In this document: piece after piece, positions 12,379 through 24,784 of the stretch
Numbering within the stretch: position 1 is the stretch's first letter
How the letters are laid out: every line of letters starts with the position of its first letter
Assembly: GCF_016545825.1 (NCBI RefSeq)
Contig: NC_052615.1
Span: 27,835,088-27,899,087, forward strand
From: Eucalyptus grandis
Lineage: Eukaryota; Streptophyta; Magnoliopsida; Myrtales; Myrtaceae
Length of the DNA stretch: 64,000 bases
Direction: 5' to 3'
Made by a program: the position numbers and the translations under genes
The notes under the pieces: generated by a model
Databases searched by the model: none
Told to the model about the DNA's origin: nothing
Seen by the model: the letters and a program-made list of their open reading frames with translations, nothing else

Positions 12379-12983
12379 AGTGTATAAAGAAATCGGGAAC
12401 CGCCCAGAACTAGACCCAAACTGATGGTTCCCAGGAGAATTAGTCAAGTTCCCTACGCTAGGAGTTAAAGCACTCACTCGAACCGAATCGGTTATTTATA
12501 TTAAGAAAAATTTCTAACAAAAATATTTTTAAGAAAAATAAAAACCCTAAAATTCCTAATATGAAGCTCAACATCATCCATTGACTAAGTACTTGTCTCG
12601 TCTTGCTCTCACCTTGTCTAAGTCATATCACTATCTCTCACTCATAGCCTCAACTACCAAGCTCAATGGCCATCAACTCATAGCATCGACTCTCAATTTT
12701 CAATACGAGCCTAATCTTTTTTTTTATCTTGCAATTAAGAATATGGAAGTTCTTTGTTATTTGCTTTACCTTGGCTTGTTGGAAAACGTTGTAATGAGTG
12801 CATGAAACTTGATGGGACCGATTTCATGGACCCACCCAAGAATCAAACCAAACCGACAATTCGATTTCGGGTAGATTCATAAAATCAACAAACAGTTCTC
12901 AATTCCAATTTTTTAGAACCGATCCTTAGTGAGCAATTCACAATTGTAAAAGGAGAACCGCCCACTTAAACCATGCTCACTCC
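12379..12983. mobile_element. Foldback element, third copy of the family
   Basis: The left end has AGAGTGTATAAAGAAATCGGGAACCG-like text. The right end, AGAACCGCCCACTTAAACC then ATGCTCACTCCTAAG, is its inverse in kind. The outer GAACCGCCCA motif occurs at both ends. The centre is AT-rich. No transposase and no clear duplication were seen. Confidence 0.45.
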
Positions 12984-15900
12984 TAAGCACATGTCACTAT
13001 ATGTAAGTTTCATCCTGAGCCTGATCAAAACTCGCAAGACCCTAATATTTTCCTTTTTGCTAAACCCCAAAAGATTTCAATATCACGAAACTACTCAGTC
13101 TTGGAAATTGGTTAAATGGAATAAGGTCCGGAATTCAAAAAGGAAAAAAGGAAATAAACGTGAGAAAGACAAGGCCATTCCATCAAAAGCGGATGAAATG
13201 TCAGAGTGCGAGTTAGTGAGAGGTAGTTGCTCAGTCCCTTTTAACCCCAGAGATAATCATGATTAGCCCCGGGAATTATCGCGCTGCAGCATCATCACTT
13301 TCCTGACCCTCTGCGTGATACGCGAAAAGCGCACAATGGAATCGCCAGACCGATTTGATTAAAAACTTAGCGGCCTGCCGCCATCCATCCATGCACTTTT
13401 GGTAGATTAACCTAAAGGATTTTAATAAGATTAATATAGATTGAAATTCACGCGAAACATGGCGTCATTATCGCATCATCATGCCTTGTGGAGCTCCATT
13501 TACGGTCCAGGTAATGCAGAATATGCTCATTTTAGTCGAAATACTTTTGAGCAAAACATTTAAATATCTATAGAGTTGTGTATAACTTTTTCCAATATCT
13601 AAATAGCCTCATTTTCTAGAATCCGAATGGCACGTTGCAAGCGAAAATCAACTACTAACAGAGAGCTCAACGAGAACACCTCATTTAGCTATCTATCTTT
13701 ATAGGCTGTCGTGACATATTAAAACTTTATAGATGTTGCAACAATGGGATCACGTTGAAATCACATCGCTCATTTTCATAGCTGAAACTACTGTGAAAAT
13801 GAGAATGCTATACCAAACGGTCTTTATATCTCGATACGTGTTGCAAGGCAACTTATAGGTAACCGATTCATCATCGATCATAAACCTTAGCATATATGTA
13901 TCTATCTTAGCCCTTCGTACATAATGAAGGCAACAGGATGATTGAGGATGCACCATCCACCGGCGATGTCGAGAAGTGAAGGGCCATGCAAAAGATTATG
14001 CAGACACACACGATGGTACTTCTTGCGTCTACGCTTGATGGGTTTCACGTCGGCGGCGGAAGCGCTTTTGAGCTGTAGCAGCGCAGCGTAACGGAGAACC
14101 GGAGACCCCGAGTCTGCAACAAAAAGTCCACATTCTTGAAAGCTCAGTGCCTCCGACCCCATCATCACTTTCCTGCCTCTTTTTCCCGTTGAGGTGGTTG
14201 AGCAAGTAGAGAGAGAGAGAGAGAGAGTGGGAGGGTGAGGTGGTGGTTAATTAAGAGGTCGCTGTCACTCGGATTTTGAGGTCGAAGGTCGTAGTTGAGA
14301 GATGGGGAGGCATACCCGCCTGGGCACCTCGCACTAGGAGTCTAGCTACTGTCCGTTTCTGTATAGGGTTCTCAATCTCATAATTACGATCGATGAATCG
14401 ATGTCCTTCGAGACCTGATTTAGAGCGAAATTTCTCGAACCATACCTTTCATTGGCGGGTTATAAACATAGACACTACTCATACTAAATTCCAATTACCC
14501 ACACGCTCTTGATGTCGTAAGTTGTAAATCACCGATCGAATAAAGAAAAATGTTGCTTTTGATGTTATAAAGTAATCTAAAAACATCCTTACGAATGTAT
14601 TGCATCCAAGCTTGACCCATTGACTTCCTCAAGAAATATTATAGATTTCAGACACTTCTAATTAAGTAAGCTAATTTATTATTGTCGGGAGCCATTCGTA
14701 TTGTACCACGTGTATGACTAATCAGGAATTAAGTCCCCAAAGAACCAAAAGCCCACAGTCCGCTTTCCTCTCTTTTGCACATGTTCAATGTCACTTGCGC
14801 TGACGACACCCATCTCTTTTATGATGCTTTCGAGCTGAAAACTATATAAATAAGTAAATGACATGAATCCCATGCGGCTGTAGAGTTCTTGACCTAATTT
14901 CAAATGTCCCACTACCACAATAGTCATAAACCATCATCTAATTGCGAAAGGGGTTATATTTCTTTTATCCCTAACTAGAAAATCTCTAATCATACCTTTC
15001 ATTTGGCTTTTTTTTTTTTTTTTTTTTGACAGTCAGAAGGTTTCTAGAATCTATGGGTGCCAAAGAATTCCCATCAAGTAGGCAATTCATCCGTTTTTCA
15101 GACACCAAATAATTATTGGAGACGTGTAACTTTGCGCCCTTAAGCATGGCACTAGTAGTAACAAACCGATTTGTTCCACACTCCTTAAAGTAGTATTTAA
15201 AATAATCACACAATGCGACGATCGTTTAGGGGTGGATGTTGACTCAATAATCACTTAACAGGGTCTCTCCTACATGAGACTTGGGATATCACAAATTCCC
15301 TCACTTAAAGAACTAACATCCACGTTAGTGTTAGCCCGTATTTTCTTCCTTCCATTCAATGTGCGATCCTCTCTATTCCTACTTTTTCCGCTATCCTAAA
15401 GGCCTACAAAAAGCCTTATCTTGTCCGAGCCATCTTGTTGCAATAATCACTCATTGCCCTCGTTAGATTGGGTTTAGGCCTAATGCCTTCCATGAACCAC
15501 ACATTAAATGGCATTGCATTGATACCATTTATAACGATTCTATCCATTTCATATAGACTAAACCTTTAAAATGAGTACTCGGCTTAACCACACAAAGTGG
15601 AAACCGTTTAGTGATGGGTGTTGTCTTATGACTCAATATGGCTTCTCTCGATCTGATGTATGACTTGAGATGTTATACCTAATTAAATACATAAATGTTG
15701 TTATTCGAGTTACAAACCTTGAGCAGTGATGACATATTGATACCACTAGAGCAATTCCATTGGAATTCTTTTATTGGTGAATTACCAGTTAAAGATATCT
15801 TGCGTGTGCAAATTAAACCAGATATGAATGGGTTATCCATACTTGCAATTTGTTGGACCGGAAAATAAAAAAATCAAAAGATCGGTTAGGAAAAGTTTCT

Positions 15901-16030
15901 GCCAACGGAGATCCAGGAAAACGCGACCAGCACAGCACCTTTACGCATCTACATGTCTAAAAGGAGAAACTTCTCTCACCACGAAACCCCTTGTCACTTC
16001 AACGAGTCGAGTCTCTTCAACAGCAACGCG
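12984..16030. other. Intergenic DNA upstream of the NAC gene
   Basis: No gene can be supported in 3 kb. It contains a GA microsatellite (about 14210-14226), a T-run (about 15009-15028), and a minus-strand frame near 13902-14165 (MMGSEALSFQ start) that I do not recognise and that lacks splice partners. The text at 15240-15420 looks like dispersed repeat DNA. The last few hundred bases should hold distal promoter of the NAC gene. Confidence 0.45.
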
Positions 16031-16036
16031 GTATGC

Positions 16037-16045
16037 TATATATAT
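16037..16045 (+). promoter_or_regulatory. Probable TATA box of the NAC gene
   Basis: TATATATAT lies 103 bases before the chosen ATG. Transcription would then start near 16070 and the leader would be about 75 bases. This is inferred from position and composition only. Confidence 0.5.
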
Positions 16046-16147
16046 CATCTCAGAACGCCAGAAGATACCCAACCCATCGAAGTTTCAAAAGCTTCTGCTT
16101 CATCCAAAGGATCAATTTGTAACTTCAGGCTATATGCTTTAGAAGAG

Positions 16148-17553
16148 ATGGACATGAATTTGTCCATAAATGGCCAGTCTCAGATTCCTCCAGGCTTCAG
16201 ATTCCATCCAACGGAAGAGGAGCTTCTGCATTATTATCTGAGAAAGAAAATGTCGAACAAAAAGATCGATCTGGATGTGATTCGCGATGTTGATCTTAAT
16301 AAGCTTGAGCCATGGGATATCCAAGGTAATGCTAAAACCTCTCATTTCATTTGGTTTCCACTTCGATCGCTTTGTTTATAATTGTTTCCAATTCCTAATC
16401 TAACGAAGTTTGTTTCGCTGAACGTTGAATTTACACGTAGAGAGGTGCAAGATAGGATCTGGGCCCCAGAGCGACTGGTACTTCTTTAGCCACAAGGACA
16501 AGAAGTACCCAACCGGGACTCGGACGAACCGCGCAACAGCCGTGGGGTTTTGGAAGGCGACCGGCCGCGACAAGATCATATACGGCGGCTCTTCGAGGAT
16601 CGGGTTGAGGAAGACCCTTGTGTTTTACAAAGGACGAGCCCCACATGGACAGAAATCGGACTGGATCATGCATGAGTACCGGCTCGACGAGGGTTCAAAC
16701 AGTTCCGTGGTAGGCTCAGAACTTTCCCTCCACTATTCACAAAATCCCTCTTCAATATCCACTCTCATCTTAGATCAGCACACAGATTAGCAAATCTTTA
16801 GGAGAACAGCTTTTCATGCTTATGTTTTGGGACAAACGAAAATTTCAGGGTCCGAGCTTGGTTTGCGAGTCCTCCCCGGAAGACGGGTGGGTGGTCTGCC
16901 GGGTATTCAGGAAGAAGAGCCATCAAAGAACACTAGAGAGTCCTAAAAGCACGTCGACCTCGTCCATGGACACCGAGATGCTGATGAACGCGAGCGCAGA
17001 CAGCAGCGTCCTGGATCAGATACTATCGTACATGGGAAGGACTAACTGCGAATCGCCAGAGAATTATCAAGCGCCCATCAACATCAGCAGCATGCAAACT
17101 CAACTGATCCATGGGAAGTTCTTGCACCTCCCAAGGCTGGATGACAGTTCGCACTTGGGTCAAGAGACCGGCTTGAGGACATTTTATCAGAAGTTCGATG
17201 AAATCCGCATCCCAGGGAGCGATGACCCCTCCTCCAAGCACACCAGTTCTGATTACGAACCGAAAGCTGGGACTGCTGGGATCAATGACTGGGTCGCATT
17301 GGACCGGCTCGTGGCTTCGCAGCTTAATGGCCAGCTTGAGATCAGCGCTGCATCCAAGCAATCGCCTTATCCCGGAGCTCCAAACCCGGTACTGGCCGGT
17401 CCGACTCCAGGCGACCATCAAGTAGGGCAACTGTCCCCGCTGCAGCTAAACAGACCCAATCAAATCTACAGTAGCGAGAGCAGTTTCGACTGGAGCTTCG
17501 GAAAGTCGTCGTCGGTGACCCCATCGAACCCGTTGCACCACTTGTCAGTATAA
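16148..17553 (+). CDS. NST/SND1-type NAC transcription factor
   Basis: Three exons, 16148-16325, 16441-16709 and 16849-17553, sum to 1152 nt, giving 383 aa. The NAC domain runs from about residue 14 ([18 protein letters not shown]) through [20 protein letters not shown] and ATGRDKIIY to [11 protein letters not shown] near residue 172. Intron positions are those usual for NAC genes. The start text [12 protein letters not shown] and the C-terminal motif [14 protein letters not shown] (about residues 297-310) are hallmarks of the NST1/NST2/SND1 group. These factors switch on secondary-wall synthesis in fibres and related cells by binding SNBE promoter sites. HLPRLDDSS is also close to the wood-associated NAC pattern. 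The extreme C-terminus differs from Arabidopsis NST1 as I recall it. An ATG two codons downstream is an alternative start. AATAAA at 17646 is a plausible poly(A) signal. Confidence 0.93.
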
Positions 17554-20500
17554 TTATAGCCAAGATATATCGATCAATAACCGATTAGCAGCTCCTACAG
17601 TGAAGTTACATTTTCCTGTGTACATGTACGCATAGATTACTTAGGAATAAACGTGTTCTCTATACAATTCTCGGTTAAAATACTGCTTAGTCACCTTATC
17701 TGAAATAATCAATGCAGTGGCATTCTGTCCCGCAATATCTCATCTTCAACGCAACGTGGATTTGTCGTTTGTTAAGAATTGTTGTTGAGTTTGCTTTGGG
17801 ACATTTAATTTCTCACCTGTAATAATTGTGTATCGGCTAAGAGGTCTTAACCAAAGATGTTAACTAATTTGAAAAGGTTGACATGGTTTAATCATGGCTC
17901 GTTGCTGACTTTGAGGCTCAAGGAGGGCCTCACACGTTAAAATTATTTGTCCAAATTGGTAGGGCCGCGTCATGTCTGTGGAATATCATTCGGTGAAGTG
18001 CTTCATCAGTTCGTTAGTATCGTGATAGAGAGAGAGGGAGAGGGAGAGATTTTTTTCTTACCTAACGGCACACCCTACAGAGATCAAATGATTGATACAA
18101 GAAAAGGCGAATACTTTTGGGGAATGTGAGGTGCGAATTATGCCGCATGAGAATCAGAGAGAGCTTAGCCCACTTAGGACATCTTGTCTGAAGTCTTGTC
18201 CATATGTTTACATGCACTGAAGTTCTTTCGAATTTCTGGCAATGACAAGAAGGAAGAATTGCAATCCAATACTTTATGAAGTAATTGGTTGAGCCGTATG
18301 AGAATTTCTAAAGTAGAAATTACAGGAACCTTATCAAATGCGAGCCAATTGTTCTAGATTTCCACCATGTGTAATGATGAAAATATAAACTTAATCGGTT
18401 CATGATAAATTAAAAAGTTGTCATGGATTTTCAAGTAATAGGAAGTCAATGCTCATTTCCTTTATTATTAAAGAGAAAGAAAGAATTGAAACTCTTCTTA
18501 TGTATGTCTTCTTCTTTCGGTCTCTAGGGATCCATTAAAGGTTCAAACTTACTTTGGACCTATAACCAAGAATGCAGGTTAGGGTGCCTAGGCTTTTAGC
18601 ACGAATTGGTCCTTCAATGCTTAAGTTAGGATAAGGAGGAAGGTAGAATTATATGAAGTTTAGATTGGGGTTAAGAACCGGCTTCTTGGCTTCCAAATGA
18701 CTATATAGATGTTGTTCCTCTCATGTCCATTGGGTTAGTGTCAACAAGCAGTGACGAGCATCAGTTGGTCGTGACAAATAGCAATACATTATGATAAGTG
18801 TGATCTATCTTGATATCCGACGATCGATGAGTGCTTGGGCTTTTAAGAGGTGGTTTCACCACCAATTCCTCCAATTAGATAGCATTTAAGTAGAGATTTT
18901 GTCAATGTTCTACTCTTCTAGTTCTTGTCTCATGAATGGGAGATTCATGGTCTAAAGATAAATAAATTTGTAGATGTTAACAAACCCTATTATAGTGCAT
19001 ACTTAATAGTCGTTTGTCAAATATAAATCTCCATGAGATGAAAGGAATTAAAAAAGAAAAATCTAAAGCCCTGCTAGAGTAGAGATAAATGATTATTATG
19101 GTTCATCTCTCATTTTGCTGATGAAGGTCCATCCCTCTTCTCTCTTCGCATGGAGTCTACATAAGTCATAAATTCATGAGAGATGAAGTTCAATCAGGCT
19201 GAGAAATTCTCATGTTGATATTGGATACTTCTCAATGCATCTTTTCTTTTATCAAAATGAGATTAAATTCTCTTAAATTTACGAAAAATCAATAGTTGAA
19301 TTGGTCGAGTATTTCATAAGTGTTGGAAAATTCAATCAGGGCGGTCCTAAGCGTACGACACCAATTTGCTCCACTTAGAGTTCAATTCCATCTATGTCTG
19401 ATTCCAATCATATCTTCCCTTACACTTTCAGAATTTAGAGAATGATTTAAGCTCGTCTTCTTACAGAGAACAAGAAAACCATATTTTTCTTTTCTTTTGA
19501 AATTTAGAAATAGGGGGATTCATTTTGGGAATTGACAGCAGTAGCTGGACGCAGTAAGGGAGGGCCCAATGCGAGGCCGACATATGGGTTTTGCCGACAG
19601 GCCCCACATTATCGGTCTGTTGGCACCAAACGCTGACTCTTACATGGCCCGACCGTGGCCTCTCGTTCCCGCTCTTTCACATGGTAAATTATAGGTTCTA
19701 AAAATTTCGTGATTAATAAGAATAGGACAGGTTGCAGATTCGAGATAATATCTACCTTGCACACACGTTACATCCACCATGTACCCTAGACCTGAATCTA
19801 AAGATATACGGTGCCCTATATAATATTTAAGTAAATACTTGTATGCTAAACTAATTTGTGATTTTTCTAGTTTCTTTACGGATTTTTTATCTTTGAATGT
19901 TTGGAATGAGGGGAGGAAGTATGGTTATCTTCTTCTTCATTGTACTTTTCATGTGATTGTGTTATGAAATCATTTTGCTATCCCTTAAACTTGTATCTCA
20001 TTGTGAATGCACTTTGTGGTTTGAGGTTGAGTGTTAAACGTGTTAATGATAAAGATTGCGACCCTTTTTATTCTAAAAAAAAAAAAAGTACAGCACGATA
20101 TAAGCTACCCTACAACTTATGATATCAATAGATTTCAGATTTTAAGGTGGTTCGATACCCTAGAGAAGCAAGCAGGAGCTGTTGCCTCCCTTCAATTTAT
20201 ATTAGCGCCCCCCCCAACCCAACAAACCAAATTATTTGAGTTTTCCCATGCTTTAAGTCTTAAACAATTCTTCTAATATTTCTTCTAATATTTCTTTTGA
20301 AATTAATGCTTCATTTTTATTAAATTCAAGTTAATCAAATTTTTTTATATATTTTTGTATTAGGTTTTTAATTAGTTTTATATAACTTTTGATTCTTCAT
20401 AATTGGCATGGACAATATATTAAATCTCCAATAAGTTTGAGTTTTATGCTAATGCGAAGTCTTAAGTATCATTTAGTTTTTTCCTTTTTGCATTAGAAGA

Positions 20501-22522
20501 CTTCAAATTTTATAAATTCGGTTGAAAAAAAATTTTGTGATGCTCATTATTCATTTTATATCTTAGTATTCATAATTTAATTTTTTTCCTTCATGAATAT
20601 AGATAAAGTACATATTGAGACTAGCAAATACTGAGAGAGAGGACTCCTAGATATCGAGATGAGAGTCATTCGAGCACACCGATGATGAGGGGCTGGGAGC
20701 ACCGGCAAAGAGCAAAAATGTCAGAGCCAGTGAATTTGGACATGCCGACAAGAATGACGAAGAGATACTAGCGAAGGCTAAAGTTTTACACTCGAATATG
20801 AAACCACACGACAGGCTTATTAGCTTGTAATCGACACAAATCAACATGCTTTCAAAGTAATTTAATTATTTGACTTGTAAAATCAAAGTTATGATATTGC
20901 ATAGTACCACGATAGCAGTGATCAATATCTAGCCTAAATTACAGCCGAAGCCTGCCCAATACCCTAAAATATAAACAAGCAGCGGGCTAAGCGAGCCTGG
21001 TTCGGACCCAACCAACCAGACCAAGCCTATAACCTTAAGCCTTTGTGGACACTCTTGATTCAGGCAGAGCCTAGGCGACCCCTTCGGGTCATCAGACCAA
21101 TGGTCAAGTCTAACACGAGTCGACATGTATTACAAATGCGAGTATGTCAACACAAATTGACACAATCTACAAACAATTATGCAAAATGGTCCATCTAAAC
21201 AGAGCAGAAAGTAAACTGTTGGCATAGCATCACTGATTGTGGTTCATATTCTTCAGGCCACTCACTGTACTATCCATGACAGTGTAAAATAAGCTGCTTA
21301 GCCAACAAGCTCGTCCAGACTCCTATCAGCCAGGCTCATAAGCAAACTTGCACTCGCAGAATCCGTACAAAAGCAGCCTCATTTGCAGAATCGAGCAACT
21401 TCATGAAGTAGGCCTTTCCAATGTTCATACTTAATTAAAAGAGATGGCCATTACTTAATACGCAAATTACACGTTCGTTCCCATGAGGCAGGAGCTGTGA
21501 AAATAACTTGCAGATCTTTTATATGCTTTAAATGGACGGTTCAGCATTCCATTTAGCAAATTTCCAAAGCAAAAACATGCAAAACCTTAAACCACTCAAC
21601 TCGAGAAATATTTAGAGATGTAGAAGAGTGCATTGCCGCGTCTGCTTTTCCAACTGCTATGTAAGCTTTGTCTTCTCGTAACTTACGCCGTATAGCACAC
21701 CCCATGACGCTATTACATCCAGTGGAACATTCGTAGAAGCAGAACATAGCAATGTAGTTTGGAAGTATCTATCTCAAACATAGAAAAGTAGAACACAAAT
21801 GCAAACGGTTTTGCAATATCTAAAGTTGTGTCAATGACAAAAGGATCCAAATCTCGCTTTCTTCTTCCAAAGTGCTTTTACCTAGATGGAATTGTATAAA
21901 TGCTCCTCATAGACAGATGAACAGAGCAAGGGATAAGATACATTAGCATTCACAATAAACAAGCCTGGATTGGAAGACTAGCTCTTCATTTGCCTACAAA
22001 GATGGCTCAGATTGCAAAAGGCTCGCACTGATCCAGTTTCAAAAAGACCATTCTCCTAGCTTGCTTAATTTCCTAGACAAGTAGCAACTATATTATTTTA
22101 AGACTTGTTCAAGACTCGAATTTCAATGATGATTTATCAAAGAAACCGACAGAACTCATACACACTACCACAGCTCGATGACCAAAATCATTCGCAGTGG
22201 CCCGAGAACATCATTAAATCACATCATCTAACATCGTGTCCAATGTCAATATTAGCATTTGCCATCACAAGTACTCTTTGCTTATATCATGTTAATCCTA
22301 CCCATGCTGTTCAGCCTGAAGTCCTAAGCGTCTGCACATTGTCATTTCATAAAAGAACAAAAATAAATCACCAGAATAACACAAGCAAGAAACCAACGGT
22401 ATAGAACCATACAGCAAGTGCAAGAAAACAAAACGCTAACCATTTTCATTTCACATAATTAGTAAGTTATTTAGAACAACTGTGAGAGACCATCTAGTTC
22501 AAGACTCACATCATCACAGAAA
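17554..22522. other. Intergenic, no gene seen
   Basis: Five kilobases between the convergent NAC and glutaredoxin-like genes, without a supported gene. It includes the 3' untranslated regions at both ends, a GA-rich tract near 18030, an A-run near 20078-20088 and a C-run near 20207. Text at 20935-21125 (GACCAAGCC, CAGACCAATGG) resembles dispersed foldback-type repeat DNA. All open frames are short. Confidence 0.45.
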
Positions 22523-23626
22523 TTAGCTACAGATTGGGCACAAGACCAACCCATTCTCATTGCAGTCAGAACACCTTATCACAACAACCCTCTCTGGTTT
22601 CTGTCCACCTTCACCTTCCTCCTTCACCATCACCAGATTCACCACCACTTTGCAACTCCCATTACACTGGAAACAAGGCAAGAACCGCACGCCCCCGCAC
22701 CCTTCGCACAACACACCCGCCTTCCTCTTCGGCAATCCCTTGAGCAGCTCCCCAAGACCGCCCTCCTCGGCGATCCTCATCACCTCCTCGGCCCCACCCA
22801 AGTACCTACCCCTCACGAAGACCCTCGGCGGCACAACTTCCTCCCTCGCCCGCCCCTTCATCAGCTCCCTCAGCTCCTCCTTGAACCCACTATCCATCGA
22901 CACGTCCCGCTCGCACACCGCCACGCCAAGCCCTTCAACTGCCGCCCTCACGGCACTGCAGTCCTCGAACGTCTTCCGCACCCCTCGCAGAGTGGTCGTG
23001 TAGATCACAACCCTGTCCTCCCCCCTCGGAGGGCAGAGGTAATCAAACCTGTCGAGCGCAGGATTCGCCGCTACCACCGCCGCAGCAGCAGGCGGACTCG
23101 GAACTTCGCCGCAGCCGCCATCTCGCGGCAGCAGCGGCAGCGGCAGCTTGGGAACGGGCGATGGGTGAATTTGAAATTTAAACGAATTAGCGCGGGAAGC
23201 GGAATTAGGGTTCGAATTCTCCTTGTCGACGCCGAACAGGTCTTTGAATTTGGGTTGCGGGAGAGGGGAAAAGCGGAAGCTTTCGGCGTCCAGGCCGGCC
23301 ATGAGCTCCCAGGAGTTGATGATCTCGGGTCGGGTCGGGTCGGACCACTGGGCCTTGGACTCGGAGCGGAAGGACTTGGGGTCGGAGAGGAGCGGGGAGG
23401 GGAAGATGGATCCGAGGGTGAACCGCGGCGGGGGAGTCGGCGCCGTGGTGGCGGCGGCGGCGGAGGCGGAGGAGGGCGGCTGGGGCGATGATGGCGGGTC
23501 GAGGGTGAGGAGGCCGTAGGTGGTGGAGGTGAGGGAGACGATGTGGTGGCCGAGGGCGGAGGAGGTGCCGAGGGCGGAGGAGAACTCCTCGTCGTGGCTC
23601 AGCAGGTTGGAGGAGACGCAACCCAT
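22523..23626 (-). CDS. Glutaredoxin-like protein with C-terminal zinc-cysteine domain
   Basis: Single exon, 367 aa. It begins MGCVSS, which fits N-myristoylation at Gly2 and palmitoylation at Cys3, so membrane attachment is likely. Residues 30-190 are Pro/Ser/Ala-rich and low in complexity. A thioredoxin-fold glutaredoxin domain follows (about 205-305): VVIYTTTLRGVRKTFEDC, ERDVSMDSGFKEEL, PPRVFVRGRYLGG. The classical CPYC active site is absent at the expected place, as is usual in this plant subgroup (At1g64500, At5g39865). The tail has four CxxC pairs (CEGC, CFQC, CSDC, CPIC), likely binding zinc. Redox activity is doubtful; a scaffold or iron-sulfur/zinc role is possible. It reads toward the NAC gene and has a GA-rich 5' flank. 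Confidence 0.92.
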   Translation of the reverse strand: MGCVSSNLLSHDEEFSSALGTSSALGHHIVSLTSTTYGLLTLDPPSSPQPPSSASAAAATTAPTPPPRFTLGSIFPSPLLSDPKSFRSESKAQWSDPTRPEIINSWELMAGLDAESFRFSPLPQPKFKDLFGVDKENSNPNSASRANSFKFQIHPSPVPKLPLPLLPRDGGCGEVPSPPAAAAVVAANPALDRFDYLCPPRGEDRVVIYTTTLRGVRKTFEDCSAVRAAVEGLGVAVCERDVSMDSGFKEELRELMKGRAREEVVPPRVFVRGRYLGGAEEVMRIAEEGGLGELLKGLPKRKAGVLCEGCGGVRFLPCFQCNGSCKVVVNLVMVKEEGEGGQKPERVVVIRCSDCNENGLVLCPICS

Positions 23627-23767
23627 GATTGGCTCGGACTACCACCGTCGGAGCTCCGGAGCTGCTAAAGTTGGCACCTTTCTTCCCTCTGCTCGGAACC
23701 CGAAACGAAAGCAAGAATTTTGAAGAAGGAGATGGCGCAACGCGGGAAGAAAGCTTGAAGGGTTTGG

Positions 23768-24010
23768 GTAGAGAGAGAGAGAGAGAGTTCTGGCTTCGAT
23801 CCGAGAGAAGGGGGAAAGTAGAATAAAGTAAAGGGGAAAATGGGAGTGAGGAAGAAGAAGGAGATGGAGTGAAATGGTGCGAGCGATTCCAATTCGAACT
23901 TTGGAAAGGAAATGAGAGTTGGGAAAAACCGGGCGACAGGCAGCGGTGAAAATTTAAAGCGAGGAGCGAGAACCGAAACACGTGATTCGTTCGTTCGTTC
24001 GTTCGTTCAA
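23768..24010. repeat. GA and TTCG simple repeats upstream of the glutaredoxin-like gene
   Basis: A (GA)n tract at about 23771-23787 and a (TTCG)n tract of about six units at 23985-24008. The first probably lies in the 5' leader of the minus-strand gene (CT-rich in its sense) and the second in its promoter. Confidence 0.8.
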
Positions 24011-24219
24011 AGGGGTGGGGTCCGATCCGGCCTGCCCCCTCGGACCCGCTCCCCTTTTTCCTTTGGTTGAGAAGTGTATGTCCATCCCTTTCCTTCCAGG
24101 GGTGTGCAACTAGATTGGTGTCGAGTCGGGTTTCGAAAAAAATGTTGTTCGGTTTATAAGGAGCCGACACCCGCGAGGTTGGTAATTGGGTTTTAGGTTT
24201 TTTTTGCTTGAAATTGATC

Positions 24220-24283
24220 TTCTTGGATTAAACTAGTCATTAGGGTGACAATTCTTGGATTAAACTAGTCATTGGGGTGACGG
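24220..24283. repeat. Tandem duplication of a 32-bp unit
   Basis: Two head-to-tail copies (24220-24251 and 24252-24283), each beginning TTCTTGGATTAAACTAGTCA. They differ at only a few positions, which suggests a fairly recent slippage or repair event. The sequence is intergenic. Confidence 0.85.
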
Positions 24284-24784
24284 TTTTAAAATGGGTTGAT
24301 TCGCAAATTGGAATCAACCTGTTTAGAGTTGAGACTTCCCATCTACATACCTCATCTATTTCCAAAAAAGAAAACAAATAAAAAGAATAGGGCAAGGGGT
24401 GTCTCTAACTTCTTCCTTTACTCATGAACTTAGGAGTTCATTTGGAAATTAATTTGAAACCAAACTGACCAAGCGGATTTCGATGACAATCTAGGTTTGA
24501 AGCGACACCGTTGGCGAGCCCTTGCAACACCATTTCAAAGGTAGTATTAATATAAACTAATCCATAATTAAAGAAGCGACTCTTTATTCCAGCTCATGAG
24601 AGGGGATTAGAGAAGAGAAGCAATTTAATTAACAATTTGCACCACGAGGGGGTTCTCTAGCCATGTGCATTTCATTGAATAAATATGTAGAAAGTGTCCA
24701 AACGAATTCTAAGCATTGGTTTGTGTGAACAAGGAATAGAGAAGAACAATAGATTTCATCTATGCTACCTCTTTTTGGCATTAA

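Noticed and set aside
13902..14168. A minus-strand frame starting near 14165 with a GA-rich tract upstream
   Set aside because: It has a gene-like setting but no known family, no splice partners and no downstream exons. The first codon at 14168 is GTG; the first ATG is 14165.
23205..24170. A 321-codon minus-strand frame overlapping the glutaredoxin-like gene
   Set aside because: It is an alternate frame of the real gene and its GC-rich leader, Arg/Pro-rich and without domain content, while the overlapping frame holds clear glutaredoxin motifs.
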